Shown here piece after piece: positions 55,601 through 63,000 of a DNA stretch of 64,000 nt. Below the pieces are notes generated by a model, which searched no databases, was not told the origin of the DNA, and worked only from the letters and a program-made list of their open reading frames with translations. The position numbers and the translations under genes are program-made. Position 1 is the first letter of the stretch; each line of letters opens with the position of its first letter. Source of the stretch: Mangrovimonas yunxiaonensis (lineage in GTDB: Bacteria; Bacteroidota; Bacteroidia; Flavobacteriales; Flavobacteriaceae); contig NZ_JPFK01000009.1 of assembly GCF_000733475.1 (NCBI RefSeq), forward strand, positions 166,479 to 230,478. Reading direction: 5' to 3'.

Positions 55601-57894
55601 AAACTGCAGTACCTTTTTGTAGTGCAACCTCTAGTGTTGTTATTTCTTCCCCAACGGGACCATTAACACTTACCGCCTTAGAAACGGCCAACGTAACCTG
55701 TAACAACGATAGCGGTACCATTACGGCTACTGCCACTGGTGGCTGGGGTAATTATGAATATGAACTAACAGGCGATGCCTACTTAGGCTATTCACCTAAT
55801 GGAACTTTTACTGGGCTATCTGCTGGTAATTATACCGTTAACGTTAGGGATGATTCCAACTGTATTGCTTCGGTAAATGTTACTCTGGCAGAACCAAACC
55901 CTATTACAGCTACTTTTACCCCTAGCACAACGCTATTGCCATGTTTTGGAGACCAAAATGCCTCTATTACGGTAAGCAATGTTACCGGTGGTCAAGGTAG
56001 TAACTACACCTATACTTTAAATACTATTTTACCAACTCCTAGCAGTTCGGGACCACAAACTTCAAATGTGTTTAATAACCTTGGTGCTGGCACGTATTCG
56101 GTTACAATTACAGACGGGTACAATTGTGAAACAACGTCTGCTAATATTGTTATAGACGAACCAACCCCTGTTGATGTTAACCTAGTAACTGCTACGACAC
56201 AAACCTGTTTAAACGGTGCTACACTTACCTTAAGTGCTTCTGGCGGAACACCACCATATACGTATAGTGATAACGCCAACTTTACAACTGTTTTAGGAAG
56301 TTTTAATACTACCGTAACATTTTCGGTAGCCGATGGCACCCACAGTTATTATGTACAGGATGCCAATGGTTGTACAACCAATGCATCGAACACCATTACG
56401 GTTGAGCCTTTACAACCTTTAGTTCTTAACTTAGACTCTACCAACCCAACCATAAACTGCGCAGGAGACAATACTGGTAATATTGTTGCTTCGGCACAAG
56501 GCGGACTTGGTAACTATGTTTATACGTTACAAGACACTTTAGGAAACACCATTAATGCTACGCAAGACACTCCTGGAGTATTTACCGAGCTTTTTGCTGG
56601 AAGCTATGTGGTATATGTTGAAAGTGGCGATTGTAATACAACCTCACAAACAATAACCATAACAGAGCCTAGCACTACGCTTAATGCTACTTTTGTTGTT
56701 GATGATGTTACTTGCACAGGGTCGAACGATGGCCGTTTGGAAATTAATGCCACAGGTGGAACAGGTATTATTATGTATGCCATCTCCCCTAACCTAAACC
56801 AGTTTTTCGAAACCAATGTATTTGAAAACTTGGCCCCAGGTACCTACGATGTTATTGTACAAGACCAACTAGGGTGCTTTTTAACCCATACCTTTACCGT
56901 AACAGAGCCTACGCCTGTAATTCTTAACATTGTTCCAAATTCTATTTTCCCTGAAGTTTGCGAAGGCGATCTAGATGGCGAGTTTAGTATTAATCTTTCT
57001 GGAGGCTCGTTACCGTACAGTGTTAGCCTAGACAACTATAATGGACCGTACACAACAGGTGCTGCTAACCAAACCCAGTTCGATTTTACCGGTTTAGGTG
57101 GCGGTGATCACACTGTATTTGTCCGTGATGCCGAAGGCTGCGAATCGGAATGGAACATTACCATGCCAGAATCGGTTAACATGAGCCCAACACTATTGGT
57201 TGAATACGGTTGTGTTAACAACATTTCCAGCAATACGGTTACGGTTTTTATTGATGAAAGCGTAGATGCTTCACAAGTTGAATATGCTTTAAACGGTGGA
57301 ACTTACCAAGCTAGTAACACCTTTATCGATGTACCTGCTGGAATGAACCACTATATAGAAGTTAGACACACTAATGGCTGTGTTCAAGCAACCGAATTCT
57401 TCAGCATTGATGCCTTCGACCCATTAACTTTGGTGTTAACAGAAGGTGAACTTAATCAAATTGTAGCGCATGCTGCAGGAGGAAGTGGCGATTACGAGTT
57501 TACCTTTAATGGCGAAAACTACGGCAGCGAAAACACCTACTTTATTTCAGCATCTGGTACCCATACCGTTATGGTTACCGACAGCTACGGTTGTACTGCT
57601 GTGGCAGTTATTGAAATGGAGTTTGTAGATGTATGTATCCCTAACTACTTTACACCAAATGGCGATGGTACCCTAGACGAATGGGGCCCTGGATGTGCTT
57701 TAAATTACCCCGATTTAGAGTTCTCTATTTTTGATCGCTACGGTAGAAAGATCGCTACTTTAAGAGTTGGCGAAAAATGGGACGGAACCTACAAAGGAAA
57801 CGAATTGCCAACAGGAGACTATTGGTATGTAGTTAACTTTAGAAGCTCTAACGTTGACCGCAATATCGTGGGTCACTTTACACTCTATAGATAA
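49669..57894 (+). CDS. sprB: SprB-like giant adhesin with type B T9SS sorting domain
   Basis: A 2741-aa cell-surface adhesin. Signal peptide MKKPTYFKTTLFVLFLVIHC ... GFAQ. Residues 26-360 form an N-terminal domain of unrecognised family; 364-480 are a DUF11-like unit (LGQNLFYEIYYQNTGNDDITN); 525-720 are mixed Ig-like segments. About twenty SprB-type repeats follow (about 800-2640), each with a pattern such as TVTGVTGGTPPYSYSLDG, then FTGLSAGTYTVTIQDASGC. The C-terminal type B sorting domain (2657-2741) reads IPNYFTPNGDGTLDEW ... GDYWYVVNFRSSNVDRNIVGH. SprB in F. johnsoniae is the main gliding adhesin and needs SprF for secretion; here the SprF-like gene follows by 36 nt. Whether this organism glides is unknown. 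Confidence 0.85.
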   Translation: MKKPTYFKTTLFVLFLVIHCLSGFAQTYLPFSVRENIEVKGSMLVIGNNILGVDNLPGNDNSIDNQDVFMQYIDIDGDASTFSSSSADLVLSPHEDGSETACYRVAYAALYWGAILQNGSRANINQVKFKTPESSTYTDLTGQIVYDAIVNPIPAEPSEPNNTPYACYAEVTHLLSDLTDIEGTYTVANITSSEGTNFSTGLAAGWTLFVIYEDPELHTKSFTTFDGFSHIYDDHYEEIPVTGFTTPPAGHIDLQFAYATLDGDKNNRATKLEINGKEVTTPLRPANKFFGAVIENTNGVTHPRNPFGTNTLGYDTGFLEILNSEPEYIGNNDTSASFVLQVARGQADPIFSFFSAFAVDVIGPEVTLTKLVTDDNGNEINGDDVYLGQNLFYEIYYQNTGNDDITNFTITDVLPDNIVFDPATDIDLSNAGGATLQSYDPVTQTLVFSIPDGSVEVGDPEFVIRLAVQVVPNCYDLSQACSNEIINQAFGSYTGVNSGIVVDEQASYNSDECFITPQPTNFLVDISDCNFEREEVLCGDSVILTAADGYDAYSWSTSPTGTPVIGTGQTFTATEVGTYYVTNTAPATCLSIQEVIHVVLYGTTQTNPVIPYADEVVICPNDGKPLPNIFLCGANDTRDILTGISDAVSIIWEQLDESSCPAVTDPDCANENDACTWNQVGSGPDYTANTAGQFRLIINYPGGCYSIFYFNVYQNLLDPDAVAQDILCDTPGQITVLNVPSGYEYSLDGVNYQTSNIFTVTTPGYYIVYIRQIGVDTNPCIFETPSVYVRARDFSVTTNITQPECYGDMGSVHMAVNDALPQYYFSVHQNGTLIDSVGPTTASDYTFNSLNAGTYTITASTDDGCLYTEDITITEPPLLTVTAALTQPLTCTDGEITIYPEGGTPPYVYDINGTDFQTSPVIIVETAGTYVITVQDANNCTAETTIIVEAVPEPDFTVTQTNIACADNENGTITINVTNANGNTLLYSIDGGVTFTNSPVFTNLPEGTYTVVVQYSLGTSVCETDPQTVTITAAPPLDGTAQLTAPYTCTSSGTITVTGVTGGTPPYSYSLDGINFQTGNTFTGLSAGTYTVTIQDASGCAFIANTIVIDALNPPTDITLSHTPLSCPTNVSTVTITGVTGGTGVIEYQIIAPASAATPYQSSNVFTGLAPGTYTFQVRDENDCTYAETYTIDPLPELNLNTVLNSDLDCSPSSQAEISGTISGGTPPYSYGVSINGGTYTNLGTTGGTFTYTTTTAGTYQFQVVDANNCSIASIVHTVEPVTPPALSLVAQTEPILCHGDANAAIDITIDSSVGTPPFTINVYNDTTGTDYGSQTSGLTAGSYTITITDAKSCTATDTIVIAEPDAINVNYHTVDITCTPSGVSQGSIIIDSVTGGTAPYNYYVTGTNGYSNSEFNASGSTSVSFDVVDFGLYEINVIDANGCSVLVQDVLVASPPTDLDISITTTVDCATGGEAVVSIGSSLSSSGPFYFSIYQGPVSVYPNPPGSWIPEDAPGSESATFTGLTPGVSYTFIVYDASTNCSYFEPATAPIPTNSTLTATAVTENNISCTGSADGNVSFNINSIYATSVDVQYEIFESLSQASTGITGNGTVPANSTLAVNNLGPLPFGNYYVLIEEINGPNAGCSIVTVPFNITESMIPLTLTVAVDQNANCNPNSGIISAIGHDGTAPYQYQITTTAAAPSETDPAWASNSVFNVDGGTYYVHVMDAYGCIVSSPVTMPTDPSPVIDAAVTNQCTVNEGEFEIEVTMPTAGVPPYSFSVNGGAFQTQTAPFTLTNLSSGTHTIEVTDANGCGNLVSVTIEAPLGLTPDLTTAPSCNNDDGVITVTGIGGSGNYSYTISPNPASVSITGNTITGVPSGIYTITITDTVTLCTAEATISLPEAILPTLTTTPTAVSCFGDNSGTFELFVNGYSGAYTYEVFNDTGVSVMGPVAANTTTNPEIVTGLAAGSYTVTITETAVPFCSATSSVVISSPTGPLTLTALETANVTCNNDSGTITATATGGWGNYEYELTGDAYLGYSPNGTFTGLSAGNYTVNVRDDSNCIASVNVTLAEPNPITATFTPSTTLLPCFGDQNASITVSNVTGGQGSNYTYTLNTILPTPSSSGPQTSNVFNNLGAGTYSVTITDGYNCETTSANIVIDEPTPVDVNLVTATTQTCLNGATLTLSASGGTPPYTYSDNANFTTVLGSFNTTVTFSVADGTHSYYVQDANGCTTNASNTITVEPLQPLVLNLDSTNPTINCAGDNTGNIVASAQGGLGNYVYTLQDTLGNTINATQDTPGVFTELFAGSYVVYVESGDCNTTSQTITITEPSTTLNATFVVDDVTCTGSNDGRLEINATGGTGIIMYAISPNLNQFFETNVFENLAPGTYDVIVQDQLGCFLTHTFTVTEPTPVILNIVPNSIFPEVCEGDLDGEFSINLSGGSLPYSVSLDNYNGPYTTGAANQTQFDFTGLGGGDHTVFVRDAEGCESEWNITMPESVNMSPTLLVEYGCVNNISSNTVTVFIDESVDASQVEYALNGGTYQASNTFIDVPAGMNHYIEVRHTNGCVQATEFFSIDAFDPLTLVLTEGELNQIVAHAAGGSGDYEFTFNGENYGSENTYFISASGTHTVMVTDSYGCTAVAVIEMEFVDVCIPNYFTPNGDGTLDEWGPGCALNYPDLEFSIFDRYGRKIATLRVGEKWDGTYKGNELPTGDYWYVVNFRSSNVDRNIVGHFTLYR

Positions 57895-57930
57895 CAAAAT
57901 GAAGCCCTGTCTTAACTAAACCTTAAAACC

Positions 57931-58905
57931 ATGAAAAAAATAATTATATACCTACTAGTAATTATTGCAAGTAAATCCTACGCCCAGGAGTTAAACTTAC
58001 CCGTATGGACGCAATATTTGGCAGATAACGATTTTGTTATTTCACCAACCTACGCTGGAATTGGGGACAATGTAAGGATACGTGTAAACGGGTTAACCCA
58101 ATGGGTGGGTATAAAAGACGCCCCAGACAACCAATCGCTTTATGCCGATTTTAGGTTCGCCAACCGTTCTGGCGCCGGAATTACACTGTACAATGATAAA
58201 AATGGTTATACAAGACAACGAGGGTTTAAAGTATCGTATGCGCATCATCTTATTTTAGACTATACCTCCAGACAGTTTTTATCTTTAGGGCTTTCGTACA
58301 ACCTAAACAGCTTTAAAATAGACATTAACGAATTTGAACCTGATTATGAGAATCCTGTTTTAGATCCGTATGTAACAGATGATCGAGCTATAAACAATCA
58401 CAATTTCGACATTGGAGCCTTATATCGAAATGGTGGGTTTTACTTTAGTTTTAACCTAAACAACATTTTAGATAAGGATATTGACAATTTTACAGGCATT
58501 GAGCCTAACGGCATTAGAAATTACCAAATCTATACGGGCTACATTATGCAAAGTAAAACCAACAAACGCGTAGAGTTTGAACCCTCGGTGTTCTATCAAT
58601 TGTTTGGCAGTGACAACCGTTCTAGTACCGACATTAATTTTAAGTACCGAAAGTATAACAGAAAAGAAGATTATTACTGGTTAGGTGTATCGTACCGTTT
58701 CCTTAACGACCAAGTTTTAAAACCGTTGAATATAGGACCTATGGCTGGTATTATGAAATCTAAATTTTACTTTGCCTATTCCTATCAGGTTACCATGAAC
58801 GACTTGGTTGGCTACAACTCGGGTACCCACATGATAACCATTGGATTCGATTTCTTACAGGGATTAAGCAACTGTTCATGTACAGATGGACGTGTATTAT
58901 TCTAA
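57931..58905 (+). CDS. sprF: PorP/SprF family type IX secretion outer-membrane protein
   Basis: A 324-aa outer-membrane beta-barrel protein. It has a signal peptide (IIIYLLVIIASKSYAQ) and the family start LPVWTQYLADNDFVISPTYAGIGDNVRIRVNGLTQW (two segments), then SFKVSYAHHLIL-type strands (RGFKVSYAHHLILDY) and a Cys-rich tail, SNCSCTDGRVLF. PorP/SprF proteins are partners of individual T9SS cargos with type B domains; its place directly after the SprB-like gene makes it the cognate partner. It lacks the helix-SPOR extension of the SprD-like gene. Confidence 0.88.
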   Translation: MKKIIIYLLVIIASKSYAQELNLPVWTQYLADNDFVISPTYAGIGDNVRIRVNGLTQWVGIKDAPDNQSLYADFRFANRSGAGITLYNDKNGYTRQRGFKVSYAHHLILDYTSRQFLSLGLSYNLNSFKIDINEFEPDYENPVLDPYVTDDRAINNHNFDIGALYRNGGFYFSFNLNNILDKDIDNFTGIEPNGIRNYQIYTGYIMQSKTNKRVEFEPSVFYQLFGSDNRSSTDINFKYRKYNRKEDYYWLGVSYRFLNDQVLKPLNIGPMAGIMKSKFYFAYSYQVTMNDLVGYNSGTHMITIGFDFLQGLSNCSCTDGRVLF

Positions 58906-59048
58906 AAAAACAAGCCTATACAAAACATTTACTCAGCAACAAACTATCAAAATGTAATTGCCCCGAGGCTTGCCTTGAATTAAAATGTGCCTTCATGTTA
59001 ATGTCCCTTTGGCTTGCCTCTAGGCAATTTACTTTTAGTCTGTTAAAA

Positions 59049-59546
59049 CTAAGGCGTTCGTATATCCTTTGGAAAAAGCGTTAGCATCGTTTTTCCTGTA
59101 TTAGTATTAATATCCTGCCAATTATCTACATTAAAAGCTATAGAAACCAAGCCGCTTGTGGGCACATTATCTATACCGCGATCTCCTAAGCTATTGGCCA
59201 AATAAGTTAAGGCATGGTTGTGGCCAAACACCATTAAAGTGGTTACAGCATTATCGCAAGAAGTAATCGCATGCATAACAGCACCTCCAGAAAAATCATA
59301 CAGTTCGTTTGTTACAACAAATCTGTCGTTAGGTATTTTTAAGGTTTTATTAAACAGTTCTGCCGTTGTTTTTGCGCGGTTGGCACCACTGGTCATAATT
59401 AAATCTGGTAACAAACCAGATGTTTTAAACCGTTCGGCAACGGTTATAGCATCGTTTTTTCCACGCGATTTTAAAGGTCTATCAAAGTCCCTAACATCGT
59501 ATTCCCACGATGATTTTGCATGTCTTACAAGTATCAGATTTTTCAT
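59049..59546 (-). CDS. sixA: SixA-type phosphohistidine phosphatase
   Basis: A 165-aa histidine phosphatase (phosphoglycerate-mutase fold). The catalytic motif is LVRHAKSSWEY (residues 5-15, nucleophile His8), with Arg in SGANRAKTTAELF and the second His in GHNHALTYLAN. SixA proteins remove phosphate from phospho-His in phosphorelay proteins. In other flavobacteria a gene of this kind is often near ppk1 and ppx; here it lies 16 kb away with the adhesin region between. No promoter was recognised in the upstream gap. Confidence 0.9.
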   Translation of the reverse strand: MKNLILVRHAKSSWEYDVRDFDRPLKSRGKNDAITVAERFKTSGLLPDLIMTSGANRAKTTAELFNKTLKIPNDRFVVTNELYDFSGGAVMHAITSCDNAVTTLMVFGHNHALTYLANSLGDRGIDNVPTSGLVSIAFNVDNWQDINTNTGKTMLTLFPKDIRTP

Positions 59547-60052
59547 AATTAATCGATTAAACGCATTTTTTTTCGATAAAACGTTGTTTTAGTTAGATAA
59601 AAAACTTACTTTGGTTCCCTAAATTTAAGATAAAAGCTATTAATCATGATCCGTAAAACAACAAAATACACGCATTTTCTTTTCAAACCTTGAAAAATGT
59701 CAGTCGTTTAATACAACAATATTACCGATAAAGTGTTTTCGTTTCACTGTTTATCGAGTATTTCTAGGGGTATATCATTTTTTTTTGATTTCATTAAGAA
59801 TTCACAATTAATTTGTCTTGTAAGCTATTAATAAATTATGATGATCCCTTATCGAAAAAATTACTTAATCCATTATGCATTGATATCTCAATGCGTATTC
59901 CCTCTGAAATAACATATTTCAAACAAGAATAAGGAATGTCCTGTGACCATTCTAAAATGTAATGTACAATACGCTTACTGAAATTATTTGAGCCCTGCTC
60001 GAGAATTAAAGTATATAAAATATTGTTTGCTATTAAGAAAATATAACTGCTT
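59547..60052. other. 506-nt intergenic region before the right-hand giant gene
   Basis: AT-rich gap between sixA (minus) and the giant gene (plus), where promoters for both should lie. No perfect TAnnTTTG was found on either strand near the start codons. An imperfect hairpin, CGATAAAGTG with CACTGTTTATCG (59726-59735 and 59745-59756, two-base bulge), is visible. An 80-codon open frame on the minus strand spans the right part but starts inside the giant gene and has no recognisable features. Confidence 0.5.
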
Positions 60053-63000
60053 ATGAAAACAAGTGCGTTTAAAGTCAAATCGATAAACTATTTAGTCTTT
60101 GTACTATTTTTTAGTTTTAATGTACACTTAACCTATTCCCAAATAATAGATACGGGAATTACCACCGAAGAAAATGCAAGCCCCTGCGCGGTTAGCGGGG
60201 ACAACTGTGGTGCTAATTCGGTTGAAATCCATGGCGCCTATATCGGGTTTCAAAATGGAGACCCTGTTACAGATTGCGATGATATTAATCCTGGCGATGA
60301 TATCTATTTGTACATTGAAGTTGCTCCCAACGGAAGCAAACACCACTTTTTTGCCGAGTTTACGGTGGAAATAGATGGTGCCAACCCTATAGTATACCAT
60401 GTAACTAGACCAGGGCCTGTTATTTATGGATTTTACCAGGCTGGTCCAATACCGTATACCTGCGGCCAAGAATTTGAATTAAAGGATTTATTGGTCTCTT
60501 GGAGCGCAAATGCTTCTGGTGGCCCAACCTGTCCTGCCTCTGAAAATTACTCCCAATGTAACGGAGATGTTCCTAACATTAAAGTAGATGGTCCGCTATA
60601 CCCTAACTTTGTTTACGACCAAATATGCAACACAACGTACGATGTTGTGTTTACGTCTACCACTACAGGTGGTAAAATTAGAGAAGTTGGTGCAGCTCCA
60701 GACCAGCTTATAGCAAACCCATATGCCTATACCCTAGATTTTGGCGATGGTTCTCCAGTATACAATTCTGGTTTTCAATCTTCAGACTTTGTGTTTCCAA
60801 CGCACACCTATCCAGGAGTTGGCCCTTATACCGTAACATTAACTGTTACAGATACCGCTGGTACAACCGAGTCTGTATCCATGCAAGTAGGCCCTTTTGC
60901 CTTACCGCTAAACATTACCGAAACCATTACAAATGTAGCCTGTAACAGCTCTAATAATGGAGCCATAGACATAATCGTTTCGGGAGGCACCGCACCTTAT
61001 ACATACAACTGGACAGCATCTAACGGTGGATCTGGTATTGTTGCAGGAGCCCAAAACCAATCGGGTTTAACTGCTGGAAACTATTCGGTAACAGTAACAG
61101 ACAGTAACGGATGTCAAAACACTGAAAATTACACCATTACTGTTTCAGATAGTACCACACCTCTAATTACAGCACCAAACGACGAAACTTTTGATGGCTG
61201 TTCTAATACCGACATTACAAACGGGACTTCTTCCCTAGCCTATAGCGAAACAGCAGTAACCATTTCTACTACTGATTTTACAAATGAAGGCGGAACCTTT
61301 ACCGAAGATAACCCTAATACAATCACCTATCAGGACTCAGCTTCAGGAAGCTGTCCTATTGTTATTACAAGAACCTTTACCATAACCGATAATTGTGGTT
61401 TAACGGCTTCTGATACGCAAACGTTCACTTTAAACACACCCGATTTTACAATTTCTGAACCCTCAGGATCTGAAACTGTAGAATGTTTAGCCGATGCTAC
61501 AGAATCGTTTACATTGCCAACAGTAACCGATGGTTGTGGAAATACACTTACGCCTTCCAATGCTGAAATTACAGACAGCCCTGACCCTATTACTTGCGAA
61601 GGCACACGTACCTACACCTATTCTTACACAGATTGTAACAATACAACTAAAACATGGTCTTATGTTTATACTATAGACCTAACAACGGCTCCTGTAGTAC
61701 CAGCCAATGGTTCTGAAACTGTTGAATGTCTTAGTGAGGCTGTTCAACCTACAGCGCCGGTAGTAACCGATGCCTGTGGTAACGACATCACACCGACCAT
61801 TACCGAGAACAACGATCCTAGCTGTGAAGGTGATAAAGTATTCACCTTTACTTATGAGGACTGTGCTGGAAACCAATCGGTTTACACCTATACCTATACC
61901 CTAGACCTAACAACAGCGCCTGTAGTACCAACCAATGGTTCAGAAACTGTTGAATGTCTTAGCGAAGCTGTTCAACCTACAGCGCCAGTAGTAACCGATG
62001 CTTGTGGTAACAACATCACACCAACCATTACCGAGAACAACGATCCTAGCTGTGAGGGCGATAAAGTATTTACCTTTACTTATGAGGACTGTGCCGGAAA
62101 CCAATCGGTTTACACTTATACGTATACATTGGACCTGACAACGGCGCCTGTAGTACCAACCAATGGTTCAGAAACTGTTGAATGTCTTAGCGAAGCTGTT
62201 CAACCTACAGCGCCGGTAGTAACCGATGCCTGTGGTAACAACATCACACCGACCATTACCGAAAATACTGATCCTAGCTGTGAGGGCGATAAAGTATTCA
62301 CCTTTACCTATGAGGACTGTGCCGGAAACCAATCGGTTTACACGTATACCTATACCCTAGACCTAACAACAGCGCCAGTGGTACCAGCCAATGGTTCAGA
62401 AACTGTTGAATGTCTTAGTGAAGCTGTTCAACCTACAGCACCGGTAGTAACCGATGCCTGTGGTAACAACATCACACCAACCATTACCGAGAACAACGAT
62501 CCTAGCTGTGAAGGTGATAAAGTATTCACCTTTACTTATGAGGACTGTGCCGGAAACCAATCGGTTTACACTTATACGTATACGCTAGACCTAACGACAG
62601 CGCCTGTAGTACCCGCTAACGGTTCAGAAACTGTTGAATGTCTTAGTGAAGCTGTTCAACCTACAGCGCCGGTAGTAACCGATGCTTGTGGTAACGACAT
62701 CACACCGACCATTACCGAGAACAACGATCCTAGCTGTGAGGGCGATAAAGTATTCACCTTTACTTATGAGGACTGTGCCGGAAACCAATCGGTTTACACT
62801 TATACCTATACCCTAGACCTAACGACAGCGCCTGTAGTACCAGCCAATGGTTCAGAAACTGTTGAGTGTCTTAGTGAAGCTGTTCAACCTACAGCACCAG
62901 TAGTAACCGATGCTTGTGGTAACGACATCACACCAACCATTACCGAAAATACTGATCCTAGCTGTGAGGGCGATAAAGTATTCACCTTTACTTATGAGGA

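Noticed and set aside
58878..59084. 68-codon plus-strand frame after the sprF-like gene
   Set aside because: It starts inside the sprF-like gene and runs into the sixA region; no protein-like features. The short TTGCC/GGCAA stem at 59014-59027 was too weak to call a terminator.
59836..60078. 80-codon minus-strand frame in the gap before the giant gene
   Set aside because: It begins within the giant gene on the opposite strand and has no recognisable motif.
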